From the NCBI GenBank assembly GCA_035633115.1, contig DASQFN010000114.1:159981-223980 (forward strand): a DNA stretch of 64,000 nucleotides, in the 5' to 3' direction. The notes below the pieces were generated by a model, which saw only the letters and a list, made by a program, of their open reading frames with translations, made no database searches and was not told where the DNA came from. The DNA comes from Gemmatimonadaceae bacterium. Its GTDB lineage: Bacteria; Gemmatimonadota; Gemmatimonadetes; Gemmatimonadales; Gemmatimonadaceae. Each line of letters begins with the position of its first letter. The first letter of the stretch is position 1. Below are positions 43,450-52,853 of the stretch, in pieces. The position numbers and the translations under genes are program-made.

Positions 43450-44853
43450 TCATGAGATGAGCATCGCGGCGGGATCCTCGATCAGCTCCTTGATCCTGAC
43501 GAGGAACAGAACTGCGTGCTGGCCTTCGACGATTCGATGGTCGTATGAGAGCGCGACGTACATCATGGGCCGGATCTCCACTTTTCCGGCGATTGCTACA
43601 GGCCTGTCCTGCGTCTTGTGAAGCCCGAGTATCCCCGACTGTGGGTAGTTGATGATTGGCGTCGAGACGAGCGAGCCGAACACGCCGCCATTGGTGATGG
43701 TGAACGTTCCGCCGGTGAGGTCGTCCATCGTCAGCTTCCCGTCGCGGGCGCGCTTTGCGACCTCTGAGATCTCGCGTCCAACCTCGATGATCCCCTTGGC
43801 GTGAGCGTCCTTGACATTGGGGACGACGAGCCCTGCATCGGACGCGACGGCGATTCCCATGTTGACGTAGTGCTTGTAGATGATCGAGTCGCCGTCGACC
43901 TGCGCGTTGACGACCGGATAGCTTTCGAGCGCCATGCACGCCGCTTTCACGAAGAAAGGCATGAAAGTGAGCTTGACTCCGTGCTCCTTCTCGACGCGCT
44001 CGCGCATTCTCTCGCGCAAAGAGTTGACGGCGGACATGTCGATCTCGTTGAACGTCGTGAGGTGCGCGGTGTTGTGCTGCGACTGCAGGAGATTCTCGGC
44101 GATTCTCTTGCGGCGCGTTGTCATCTTTTCGCGCGTCTCGCGCTCGCCTGGAGAAGACGGAGCTCCGGCGCGCGGGGGTTTCGGCGATGGCGGCTGAGGA
44201 GCCGCCGCCGGTGGCGGTGCCGGTGACGTCGGTGCAGCCGCCGGTGCCCCGGCAGGAGCGGGAGCAGGCGCGGACGCAGCGCGCTCCAGAACATCAGGCT
44301 TGCTGATCACGCCACCACGTCCAGTGCCGGTCACTCCCGCGACATCAATCCCCGAAGCCGCGGCAACCCGGCGCGCTGCGGGCGACGATTTGACGTCACC
44401 GTCTCCAGATGGAGCTCCAGTGCTGGGCGGAACCGGTCCCGCAGCCGGAGTTGCAGCTGCAGCGACGGTTCGGGAGGAAGCAGGAGGTGCCGATGCGCCT
44501 GCCTGCCCAGCCCCGGAGAGACCGCCGGTGGCTCCCGCGGCCTCCGAGGCTTGGCGAGCATCAGCGGGCGTAGCAGTAGCGCTTGCTGACGACTGCGCTT
44601 CAGCACTGGCGCCGACCGTCGTCTCGTCGACCTCGCCAAGCAGATCGCCAACCTTCACAACGGTCCCTTCGGCAACGGCACGACTGGCAAGCGACCCCGC
44701 GCGTGGAGCCGGAACCTCCACCGTGATCTTGTCCGTTTCCAGCTCGACGAGCGTCTCTCCGCTCGCCACCGCGTCGCCCTCGTTCTTCAGCCAGCGGAGA
44801 ACCGTCGCTTCCACGATCGATTCACCCAGCGGTGGGACCTTTATCGGTAGCAT
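43450..44853 (-). CDS. sucB: 2-oxoglutarate dehydrogenase E2, dihydrolipoyl succinyltransferase
   Basis: A 467-residue protein. The lipoyl domain (IKVPPLGESIVEATVLRWLK) carries the lipoylated Lys in ETDKITVEV. A long Ala/Pro-rich linker follows, then a peripheral-subunit-binding domain (SPAARRVAAASGIDVAGVTG), a second Pro/Ala linker and the catalytic domain with YDHRIVEGQHAV. Most family members have HRxxDG; here the Asp is Glu. MFGSLVSTPIINYPQSGILG-like VFGSLVSTPIINYPQSGILG supports the succinyltransferase type. The E1 gene is not in the window. It is divergent from the MDR dehydrogenase. Confidence 0.92.
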   Translation of the reverse strand: MLPIKVPPLGESIVEATVLRWLKNEGDAVASGETLVELETDKITVEVPAPRAGSLASRAVAEGTVVKVGDLLGEVDETTVGASAEAQSSASATATPADARQASEAAGATGGLSGAGQAGASAPPASSRTVAAAATPAAGPVPPSTGAPSGDGDVKSSPAARRVAAASGIDVAGVTGTGRGGVISKPDVLERAASAPAPAPAGAPAAAPTSPAPPPAAAPQPPSPKPPRAGAPSSPGERETREKMTTRRKRIAENLLQSQHNTAHLTTFNEIDMSAVNSLRERMRERVEKEHGVKLTFMPFFVKAACMALESYPVVNAQVDGDSIIYKHYVNMGIAVASDAGLVVPNVKDAHAKGIIEVGREISEVAKRARDGKLTMDDLTGGTFTITNGGVFGSLVSTPIINYPQSGILGLHKTQDRPVAIAGKVEIRPMMYVALSYDHRIVEGQHAVLFLVRIKELIEDPAAMLIS

Positions 44854-44948
44854 TCAGGTGAGAGCGGAATGAGGGCAAACCCGATATCTTCCGGCGCATC
44901 GCGCACACTTTAGCGCTCGGGTTCTGAATATAACCCCCGAGGTTTTCG

Positions 44949-45986
44949 TTGCGAGCAATTACCATCTCCGCACACGGGGAACTCGAACAGCTCGAGTATC
45001 GTACGGATCTGCCGATCCCTGAAGTCTCCCCCGGGGAAGTCCGTGTGCGCGTCACGGCTGCATCGCTCAATCACCTCGATTTGTTCATGCTTCAGGGCTT
45101 GCCGGGGATCACGCTGCGACCACCCTGGATAATGGGTGCCGATGCGACCGGCATCGTCGACGCAGTGGGCGTAAACGCGAAGCGAACCGCCAACATCGGC
45201 GATTCGGTCATCATCAATCCCGGAATCAGCGACGGCACCTGCGAGTATTGCCGCGCCGGCGAACAGTCACTCTGCGTGCGATTTGGGCTGCTCGGCGAGC
45301 ATCATCCGGGAACCCTGGCAGAGTACGTGGTGGTGCCCTCGGGTAACGTGCGGCGAATTCCTTCCGATATCCCCCGCGAGACTGCGGCAGCGTTCACGCT
45401 TGCGGCGCTGACGGCGTGCCGAATGGTCGTCACCCGCGCCAAGGTCGAGGCGAGCGACGAAGTTCTCATCTGGGGGATCGGGGGCGGTGTGGCGCTCGCC
45501 GCGCTCAAGCTCGTGAAACAGATCGGAGCGCGCGCGTGGGTAACCTCCAGCAGCGACGAAAAGCTGGCCCGCGCCCGCCGGCTCGGCGCCGACGAAACCC
45601 TCAACCACGCAAAGGTGGATGTCGGGACCGAGATTCGTGCGCGCACGGGCAAGCGTGGCGTGACCGTGGTGCTCGACAACGTCGGTCAGGCAACCTGGAA
45701 GCAGTCGCTCGCGGCGTTGGGCAAGCAGGGACGGCTGGTGACGTGCGGTGGAACATCGGGCCCGATGGTAGAGACCGATGTCCGGCGACTGTTCTGGAAT
45801 CAATGGACGATCATGGGCTCGACGATGGGGAACGACGCGGAGTTCGACGCTGTTGCCAACGAATTGCGAGCCGGGCGGCTTTTGCCGGAGATCGATTCGG
45901 TCCACGAGCTCGAGAATGGACGGGAAGCATTCGCTCGACTCGCCAGTGGTGAGCAGTTCGGAAAGATCGTGGTGCGCGTTGCATGA
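44949..45986 (+). CDS. zinc-binding MDR alcohol dehydrogenase/quinone reductase-like
   Basis: A 345-residue medium-chain dehydrogenase. It starts at a TTG with GAGG 7 bases upstream. GADATGIVDAVGVNAKRTAN, the structural-zinc Cys cluster CEYCRAGEQSLCVRFG and the nucleotide-binding LIWGIGGGVALAALKLVKQI are visible. The catalytic-zinc Cys position carries Asn (SLNHLDLFMLQG), so it resembles the quinone reductase-like group with only partial zinc sites. The substrate is unknown. Confidence 0.85.
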   Translation: MRAITISAHGELEQLEYRTDLPIPEVSPGEVRVRVTAASLNHLDLFMLQGLPGITLRPPWIMGADATGIVDAVGVNAKRTANIGDSVIINPGISDGTCEYCRAGEQSLCVRFGLLGEHHPGTLAEYVVVPSGNVRRIPSDIPRETAAAFTLAALTACRMVVTRAKVEASDEVLIWGIGGGVALAALKLVKQIGARAWVTSSSDEKLARARRLGADETLNHAKVDVGTEIRARTGKRGVTVVLDNVGQATWKQSLAALGKQGRLVTCGGTSGPMVETDVRRLFWNQWTIMGSTMGNDAEFDAVANELRAGRLLPEIDSVHELENGREAFARLASGEQFGKIVVRVA

Positions 45987-46207
45987 CGGAGAGTGCTCAA
46001 TATTCGCCTGACGAGCTGACGCGAATTCGTGAGGCCTACGCGTCGAGCAATGCCGCGGATTGTCCGAGGTGTCATGTGGCGATGACGCAGCGCCCAATCG
46101 GCGGCGGATCGTTCGGCCTGGGCTACGCCCGCAGGAGGGAGTGGCTGATCTGCCCGCGATGTCACCGGAGCGCGCTTTTCGACGTAAGGCGTGGAACGAG
46201 GAATTAG
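45983..46207 (+). CDS. small zinc-ribbon protein
   Basis: A 74-residue protein whose ATG overlaps the dehydrogenase stop (ATGA). It has two CPRC knuckles (DCPRCHVAMTQRP and LICPRCHRSALFD) about 30 residues apart, enough for one zinc site. No family is recognised. The coupling suggests joint expression with the dehydrogenase. Confidence 0.72.
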   Translation: MTESAQYSPDELTRIREAYASSNAADCPRCHVAMTQRPIGGGSFGLGYARRREWLICPRCHRSALFDVRRGTRN

Positions 46208-46269
46208 CCGAGTTCTCCCGGCGCTGCTATTCTTAAGGCGTCCTCACGCACTTCATTAGAGAGTCATAC

Positions 46270-47022
46270 GTGGATACCACGACCGTAGGCTTTTCCGAAC
46301 GCCTTCAGGAGAGTTTCGCACAATTGTACAGATACGTGCCCGCTCTCTTCGGAGCGATGGTCATCCTCTTCGCGGGCTATCTGCTGGCCCGGCTGTTCGA
46401 GAAGGGAGCGGAGAAAGTTCTCCGGAAGATCAAGTTCAACCAGCTGCTCGAGCGCGGCGGGGTGATGGACGCCGTCGAGCGTGCCGGCTCGCATCTCAAT
46501 CCGACGCGGATTGCAGCGAGCATCATCTTCTGGTTCGTGATGTTCACGGTGATGCTGGTTGCCGCGAACGCACTTGGCCTGCAGTCGCTCGCCAACGTCT
46601 TCTCGGAGCTGGTGAGCTACATCCCGAGCGTCATTGCCGCGATTGTGATCATCATCGTCGGCATCGTCCTCGGAGGATTCGTCGGCGGGCTGATCATGGC
46701 ATCGGCGGGCGGCCTGCACGGCGGCCCAACGCTGTCTCGCGTGGGGAAGGGCGGTGTGATCGTCCTTGCCGTGTTCATGGCGCTTCAGGAGCTCGGTGTC
46801 GCAAACGAGATTGTGACGACCGCGTTTGCAATTCTATTCGGAGCTGTAGCGCTCGCGCTGGCTCTTGCGTTCGGACTCGGCAACCGCGACCTGGCGGCCC
46901 AGGTGACACGCGAGTGGTATCAGCGCTACCGCGCCGAGAGGGATGCCATCGATCGGGCGGACGCCCAGCTCGATCTGGATGATGAAGCGGAGGCGACGAG
47001 CTACAAGGGCCCGGCGCACTAG
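46270..47022 (+). CDS. membrane protein with conserved TM-helix repeats (MscS-related, no pore domain)
   Basis: A 250-residue protein from a GTG at 46270. Four to five hydrophobic segments include LFGAMVILFAGYLLARLFEK, IIFWFVMFTVMLVAANALGL and VIAAIVIIIVGIVLGGFVGG. These match the conserved TM-helix repeat found in small MscS-like proteins. The MscS beta domain and pore helix are not evident, so channel activity is uncertain. The tail is acidic and cytoplasmic. Confidence 0.7.
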   Translation: MDTTTVGFSERLQESFAQLYRYVPALFGAMVILFAGYLLARLFEKGAEKVLRKIKFNQLLERGGVMDAVERAGSHLNPTRIAASIIFWFVMFTVMLVAANALGLQSLANVFSELVSYIPSVIAAIVIIIVGIVLGGFVGGLIMASAGGLHGGPTLSRVGKGGVIVLAVFMALQELGVANEIVTTAFAILFGAVALALALAFGLGNRDLAAQVTREWYQRYRAERDAIDRADAQLDLDDEAEATSYKGPAH

Positions 47023-47038
47023 CTCACGGAGCTAGCGC

Positions 47039-47344
47039 CTACTCTTTCTCGGCTTCGCGCGCCTGAGCTTCCCGAATCGCCGCTTCGATCAGCTCGGCCT
47101 CCGTTCTCGACAGACCGTTGATCTGAATCGGCTGCGACCCGCCTGAGGTCTCGATCGTAAGGTTCGACCAGATCATTCCGTGCGTCGCCCGCACCGATGA
47201 CACGTGCTGGCAATTGATCGCCTCTTCGGTCGATCCGAACCAGCGGCTCTTGTGGTACCTGATCTGATTGCCATCCACGGTGATGCTCGCCGGGAAGATA
47301 CGGTTGCCGGAGGTGAGGCGGCTGGCGTTATATACGGAAGCCAT
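47039..47344 (-). CDS. small bacterial PH-like domain protein
   Basis: A 101-residue soluble protein from the ATG at 47344. The strands FPASITVDGNQIRYHKSRWF, NCQHVSSVRATHGMIWSNLT and IETSGG, followed by a C-terminal helix (SRTEAELIEAAIREAQAREA), fit the bacterial PH (YdaF/bPH) fold. Function unknown. It is convergent with the TM-helix protein with a 16-base gap. Confidence 0.6.
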   Translation of the reverse strand: MASVYNASRLTSGNRIFPASITVDGNQIRYHKSRWFGSTEEAINCQHVSSVRATHGMIWSNLTIETSGGSQPIQINGLSRTEAELIEAAIREAQAREAEKE

Positions 47345-47423
47345 GCCGGATAATGTCGGCACCGGGCTCGCTTTGCAACGCGAGCCGATCGGGAAGGCTG
47401 GTGTTTTGCAGCGTTAGACAGAA

Positions 47424-48632
47424 ATGTCGATCACCGCGGTATTCGGACACCACGATGAGAAAACGCTGACGCAGCTCAATGATGTTGCGTCACGAGCGGC
47501 GTATGCCGCGCTAATGGCTGACGGCCACTCCGGCTACATCATGCCGATCGGCGGAGTGGCTGCTTACCGAAATCAGGTCTCTGTTCCCGGGGTTGGCTAC
47601 GATATCGCCTGCGGCAACGCGGCCATCAGAACCGACCGCAATATCTCCGAGTTTTCCCGTGAAGATCTTACTGAGATCGCCGACGAGATCGCTTCCACCG
47701 TTTCGTTCGGAATCGGCCGCACGAACAAGGACGACGCGGCGCCAATCGATCATCCGCTTTTTGAATCTGACGCGTGGTCCCTCCTTCCGAGCGAAGCCAA
47801 CGCGCACGAGCTCAAGGAGAAGGCGCGCTCGCAGCTCGGCACCGTCGGCAGCGGAAATCACTACGTCGACGTTTTTGCCGACAGAGCCGACGGCACGATC
47901 TGGGTTGGCGTCCACTTCGGCTCGCGCGGGCTCGGCCACACAATCGCGTCGGGATTTCTCTCGCTCGCCGCGAACAAGAAGTGGGGAATGCGCGCGAAGG
48001 AGAACGAAGCCCTCCTCGATCTCGAGGCGCCAATCGGTCAGGACTACTGGTCACTCATGAACCTCGCGGGCGACTACGCCTACGCGGGACGGGAGTGGGT
48101 GGCACGCCGCGTCGTTTATCTGATGGGCGGCGATGAGATGGAGCTTGTCCACAACCATCACAATTTCTCCTGGAAGGAGAATCACTTCGGCGAGCCGCTG
48201 GTCGTTGTTCGCAAGGGAGCGACCCCTGCCTTCCCTGGTCAGAAGGGTTTTATCGGCGGCTCGATGGGAGATGATGCTGTAATTGTTCATGGCGCGAACG
48301 AAAGCTCGGAGCAGGAAAACGCGATGTTCTCGACCGTCCACGGCGCCGGCCGTGTGATGTCGCGCACTCAGGCTCGCGGAAAGACCAAGGGCTGGGGACC
48401 GAGGGCGAGGATTGTAGCGCCGGGCCTGGTGTCGCAGGAAATGCTCGACGAGTGGATCAAGTCGCGCGGCATAATCCTGCGCGGAGGTGGTCTGGACGAA
48501 GCGCCGCAGGCGTATCGCCGGCTGCCGGATGTGCTCGCAAAGCAGGGCGATACGATCGAGGTTCTTCATACGCTGGCGCCACTGATCGTCGTCATGGCGG
48601 GCGCCGGCGACTTCGACCCGTACAGGGATTAG
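47424..48632 (+). CDS. rtcB: RNA-splicing ligase RtcB
   Basis: A 402-residue GTP-dependent RNA ligase joining 2',3'-cyclic phosphate or 3'-phosphate and 5'-OH ends. Metal and nucleotide motifs: DGHSGYIMPIGGV, GVGYDIACGN (Cys63 a manganese ligand), GTVGSGNHYVDV, HFGSRGLGH, VHNHHNF. The guanylylated His306 lies in STVHGAGRVMSR. No rtcA or rtcR is nearby. The next gene is the broken Fic gene on the opposite strand. Confidence 0.94.
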   Translation: MSITAVFGHHDEKTLTQLNDVASRAAYAALMADGHSGYIMPIGGVAAYRNQVSVPGVGYDIACGNAAIRTDRNISEFSREDLTEIADEIASTVSFGIGRTNKDDAAPIDHPLFESDAWSLLPSEANAHELKEKARSQLGTVGSGNHYVDVFADRADGTIWVGVHFGSRGLGHTIASGFLSLAANKKWGMRAKENEALLDLEAPIGQDYWSLMNLAGDYAYAGREWVARRVVYLMGGDEMELVHNHHNFSWKENHFGEPLVVVRKGATPAFPGQKGFIGGSMGDDAVIVHGANESSEQENAMFSTVHGAGRVMSRTQARGKTKGWGPRARIVAPGLVSQEMLDEWIKSRGIILRGGGLDEAPQAYRRLPDVLAKQGDTIEVLHTLAPLIVVMAGAGDFDPYRD

Positions 48633-48714
48633 ACAAAGTCCGCCCTTTGCATCGCCAGGGGCGAGCAAGCCGCTGCGGTGTACTCGAAAGCCTTTGACGT
48701 CGAATCCGACTGGG

Positions 48715-49998
48715 CTAGCGCCTTCCTTGCACCTTAGCTCTGATGTTTGCTGCACGCGCTTCTAGCCGTTGTCTGAGGTCATGAGGGACATAAAAGGCAA
48801 ACGCTCGTCCCACCTTCCTTTGGTTGAGAATCTCCAGGTTTGCGAGTCGCAAGAGATCGCTCCGGGCTGTCTCGTAGCTGACTCCATGGGAACGCTGGTG
48901 TGATTCGACAGTGTACCGGGCATCTGGATTTTTGAGCGCATGATTGACGAGTGCCAACTGCCGGGGGTTTAATTGGTCACGAAGCAGACGAGTCCGTGCG
49001 AGTACCTCTTCGGTGTCTCTAAGCTCTGCCCGCTTTCGCGCGAGATGCTGCTGGAGTTCTGCGATTGCCTGAAGCAGCACGCGAGATTGATATAGAAGGA
49101 AATAAGTGACGTCGTTTTCGTCGCTCTCAGTATAGAGATACGCTCGAGCGTACGCACCGCGCGCTTTCTTGAGTATCCGAGAGATCGAGACGTATTCGCA
49201 GAGCCAATACCCCTGGCGAGCCATCGCCCAGTAGAATAACGCGCGTGCGGTACGGCCATTACCGTCGACAAAAGAGTGATCATACGCGAACCAGAAATGG
49301 AGAAGAATTGCTCGTACAACCGGTGGCATGAATTCGGTTGTGCCGTAGCCATTTGCAAAATCACACATCGCCTTGAGTCGAGCTGGCAGTTCATCGGCCC
49401 TAGGGGGCGTATGTAGTCGTCGTCCCGTTTCGTCTTCGATTACAATTTCTTCGTCGTCTCGCCGAAATCATCCGGCCGCGTCGGGATCATCAAGAGTACG
49501 TTCAGTCACGATGCGTTGAAGATCAAAAACGATGTCGGGTGTCAGTTCATGCTCAACAAGCTCGTGAACACGCAGCATCGCCTGGTAATTATTCAAAATC
49601 ATGCGCTCGCCGAGCGTTCTTGGCTCACGCCCCTCTTGTATCATGGCCTTCGCAACCTTGCGGGTAGTTGCCGCACCCTCGAGCTGACTCGATGTAATTG
49701 CCTCTTCCACGAGCGACTTGAACAGGTACGTATTCCTTGTGGACGGATTAGCAACTTGTTCGCTTCCATCGATATTTCCTGACGCGTCTCTGTCGATCTT
49801 GTGAAGCATTTCAAGGAGCGGCGACGGGAGCGCGTACTGGAAAGGGTGTCCGGTCGTATCCAGTAAGGGGAGCTGCCGGTAATGGGATTGACGCGCCGTT
49901 TTAACGCCAAACCACGTCTCCTCTGCGGTAAGGCCCTCTGGCGGAGTGATTTGGCGAAAAGTATCCCAGTGGCGCCACTGACAGCACTGCGGCCAAGG
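48715..49998 (-). pseudogene. Fic-family AMP-transferase gene interrupted by an in-frame TGA
   Basis: One frame runs from 49998 to 48715, broken by a single TGA at 49470-49468. Upstream are WFGVKTARQSHYRQLPLLDT, LHKIDRDASG and the inhibitory-helix motif SSQLEGA (S/TxxxEG). Downstream are FRRDDEEIVIEDETGRRLHT, then HSFVDGNGRTARALFYWAMA, the Fic active site HxFxxGNGRxxR, and a winged-helix C-terminus (RSHGVSYETARSDLLRLANL). AAG-stop-FRR implies CGA changed to TGA. No start codon is found before 49809 in this frame: a TAA lies at 50001-49999, and an ATG at 50035 is in another frame. The N-terminus may also be broken. A truncated product from 49368 could still carry the active site without its inhibitory helix. 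Confidence 0.8.
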
Positions 49999-50216
49999 TT
50001 ATCGCCTGTCCGGGCGCGCGCAATGTCGCTTTCATATCATCGAAGTGCACCTTTTATTCGACCACCGCGTAAAGGCAACGCCGGAAGGTCGAACTGCCGA
50101 ACGAAGAATCGGTGGTGGTAATGGCCGTGTGGCGTCCCTAAACCGCTGGTTGCGAACGCGCCGGGCCATCCCATCTAAGTCATTATCGCTCAATCACATA
50201 CCAAGACTGCCAGTTA

Positions 50217-50245
50217 TTGATTTCGGTTCTTTTTTGGGCTATATT
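50217..50245 (+). promoter_or_regulatory. sigma70-type promoter of gyrA
   Basis: TTGATT (50217-50222), a 17-base spacer and TATATT (50240-50245) form the cleanest promoter seen in the window. Transcription would start near 50252, leaving a leader of about 57 bases. The rest of the 270-base gap between the Fic remnant and gyrA shows no gene. Confidence 0.65.
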
Positions 50246-50308
50246 CGAGGATTGCGAACCCGGGCCCTCCGGCACCCCTTCGCCCGACCTGAACGCCTCA
50301 AATAATTC

Positions 50309-52831
50309 ATGACCGCTCCCAATAACCGAGAGCGAATTCTTCCCCGGCTGATCCACGACGAAGTCAGGGAATCGTTCCTCAATTACTCGATGAGTGTCAT
50401 CGTCTCGCGCGCACTTCCCGATGTGCGAGACGGCCTCAAGCCTGTTCACCGCCGCGTGCTCTACTCCATGAACGAGCTCGGTCTCGTTCCCGGCAGACCC
50501 TACAAGAAATCGGCAACGGTCGTCGGCGACGTCCTCGGCAAATACCACCCGCACGGCGACTCGTCGGTTTACGACGCCATCGTGCGAATGGTCCAGGACT
50601 TCTCGCTCCGTTATCCGCTCGTCGACGGCCAGGGAAATTTCGGAAGCGTGGATGGAGATTCGGCCGCAGCCTATCGGTATACCGAGGCTCGGCTCACGCG
50701 TGTCGCGATGGAGATGCTGGCCGACATCGACAAGAACACCGTCGATTTCGCGCCCAACTTCGACGACCGGCTTCAGGAGCCCACGGTTCTCCCCTCGGCC
50801 GTTCCGAATCTTCTCATCAACGGCTCGTCGGGCATCGCGGTCGGAATGGCCACGAACATCCCGCCACACAACGTCAGCGAAGTCATAAACGCGACAGTAG
50901 CGCTCATCGACGATCCGGAAATCGATATTGCGGCGCTCAGAAAAATCGTGAAGGGTCCCGATTTCCCGACCGGCGGATACATCTACGGCCGGGCCGGGAT
51001 CAAGGATTACCAGGAGACGGGACGCGGCCGCATCGTCATGCGCGCCCGCGCGGTGATCGAAGAAAAAGAGTCGTCAAACAAGTCGCAGATCGTCATCAAC
51101 GAGCTCCCGTACCAGGTGAACAAGGCGAAGCTCGTCAGCGACATCGCCGAGCTCGTGCGGGACAAGAAGCTCGAGGGCATCTCCGATCTGCGCGACGAGT
51201 CCGACAAGGACGGAATGCGCATCGTCGTCGAGCTCAAGCGCGACGCAATTCCGCGCGTCGTCCTCAACGGGCTCTACAAGCACACGACGATGCAGTCCAC
51301 TTTCGGCGTGATCATGCTGGCGCTCGTCCCGGACTCGCACACCGGCCGACTCGTGCCGAAGATCATGCCGCTCAAGGAAGTGCTGGTGCATTACATCGAT
51401 CACCGGCACACGGTGATCGTTCGCCGCACGCAGTTCGAGCTCGACAAGGCGCTCGAGCGCGAGCACATCCTCGAGGGTCTCAAGATCGCCGTCGACAATA
51501 TCGATGCGGTGATCAAGCTGATTCGCGCCGCCGCCGATACTCCGACCGCCAGCGGCCAGCTGCAGAAGCGGTTCAAGCTGAGCGAGCGGCAGGCCGAGGC
51601 GATTCTGAACATGAGGCTCGCGAAGCTGACGGGTCTGGAGATCGACAAGCTCGAGGCCGAGCTCAAGGAAGTTCGCGCGTTCGTGAAGGAGCTGCGTGAG
51701 ATTCTCGCGTCGCGCCCGCGGCGGATGAAGATCATGCGCGAAGAGCTACAGGAGGTCGCCAAGCGGTTCGGCGACGAGCGGCGCTCCGAGATCACGAGCG
51801 ACGAGGGCGAGTTCACAATCGAGGACCTGATTGCCGAAGAGGACATGGTCATCACCATCTCCCATTCGGGCTACATCAAGCGCACGTCGGTCTCCACCTA
51901 TCGAAAGCAGCGCCGAGGTGGTCGCGGGCTGAGCGGTCAGGGGCTCAAGGACGAGGATTTCATCGAGCGGTTGTTCATCGGCTCGACGCACGACTACATC
52001 CTCTGCTTCACCGACGATGGCCGGTGCTTCTGGCTCAAGGTTCACGAGATTCCGCAGGCGGGGCGCGCGGCAAAGGGTAAGCCGATCGTCAACCTCATCA
52101 ACGTGAATCCCGATACGCGAATCGAGTCGATGGTGCCGGTCCGCGAGTTCAGTGACGCTCAGTTCCTTCTTTTCTGCACGAGAAACGGAACGGTGAAGAA
52201 GAGCGCGCTCTCGCAGTACTCGAACGTCCGCAACACGGGCATCAAGGCGATCAAGATCGAGCCGGGTGATGCTCTGATCGACGTTCAGGTAACAAGCGGA
52301 ACCAACGACATCGTCCTTGCGACGAAGCACGGCCTTTCCGTGCGATTCCATGAGCAGGACGTGCGCGAGATGGGTCGCGACACGACGGGAGTGAAGGGAA
52401 TCGAGCTCCGGGAAGGCGATTCGCTCGTCGGAATGGTCGTCATCAAGCGCGACGCGACGATCCTCGTGGTCACCGAGAAAGGACTCGGCAAATGCTCGCA
52501 CATCGACGACTATCGTGTGCAGAGGCGCGGCGGGAAGGGAATCATCACCGTCAACCGCACCGAGAAGACCGGTGACGTGGTGGGAGTGATGGAAGTGCTT
52601 CCGGAAGACGAGATCATGCTGATCACCAGGAACGGCGTAATCATCCGTTCCTCAGTGGCGCAGATCCGTGTCACGGGTCGTATCGCGCAGGGGGTCAGAC
52701 TCGTCCATCTCGATGAAGGAGATGTACTGACCGCGGTGGCTCGAGTGGTACCGGAGGACGAGGTCGAATCGAACGGGGACGATTCGGTAGTTCCAGCGGG
52801 CGAAATCGAGGTCAGCGCCGACGAAGAGTAG
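50309..52831 (+). CDS. gyrA: DNA gyrase subunit A
   Basis: An 840-residue type II topoisomerase subunit. The catalytic Tyr124 is in [10 protein letters not shown]. The quinolone-resistance region reads [20 protein letters not shown], with Ser85 and Asp89 at the E. coli 83 and 87 positions, so no classic resistance change is seen. The GyrA box QRRGGKG begins at residue 738 in the C-terminal beta-pinwheel, which marks it as gyrase and not topoisomerase IV. It is followed 22 bases later by the diguanylate cyclase gene. Confidence 0.97.
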   Translation: MTAPNNRERILPRLIHDEVRESFLNYSMSVIVSRALPDVRDGLKPVHRRVLYSMNELGLVPGRPYKKSATVVGDVLGKYHPHGDSSVYDAIVRMVQDFSLRYPLVDGQGNFGSVDGDSAAAYRYTEARLTRVAMEMLADIDKNTVDFAPNFDDRLQEPTVLPSAVPNLLINGSSGIAVGMATNIPPHNVSEVINATVALIDDPEIDIAALRKIVKGPDFPTGGYIYGRAGIKDYQETGRGRIVMRARAVIEEKESSNKSQIVINELPYQVNKAKLVSDIAELVRDKKLEGISDLRDESDKDGMRIVVELKRDAIPRVVLNGLYKHTTMQSTFGVIMLALVPDSHTGRLVPKIMPLKEVLVHYIDHRHTVIVRRTQFELDKALEREHILEGLKIAVDNIDAVIKLIRAAADTPTASGQLQKRFKLSERQAEAILNMRLAKLTGLEIDKLEAELKEVRAFVKELREILASRPRRMKIMREELQEVAKRFGDERRSEITSDEGEFTIEDLIAEEDMVITISHSGYIKRTSVSTYRKQRRGGRGLSGQGLKDEDFIERLFIGSTHDYILCFTDDGRCFWLKVHEIPQAGRAAKGKPIVNLINVNPDTRIESMVPVREFSDAQFLLFCTRNGTVKKSALSQYSNVRNTGIKAIKIEPGDALIDVQVTSGTNDIVLATKHGLSVRFHEQDVREMGRDTTGVKGIELREGDSLVGMVVIKRDATILVVTEKGLGKCSHIDDYRVQRRGGKGIITVNRTEKTGDVVGVMEVLPEDEIMLITRNGVIIRSSVAQIRVTGRIAQGVRLVHLDEGDVLTAVARVVPEDEVESNGDDSVVPAGEIEVSADEE

Positions 52832-52853
52832 GATCCACCCGAGGCACGCCCGT

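Noticed and set aside
49468..49470. TGA in the Fic gene as programmed recoding (for example selenocysteine)
   Set aside because: The expected residue is Arg in a loop, no insertion element was seen, and the N-terminus also appears damaged, so simple decay is likelier.
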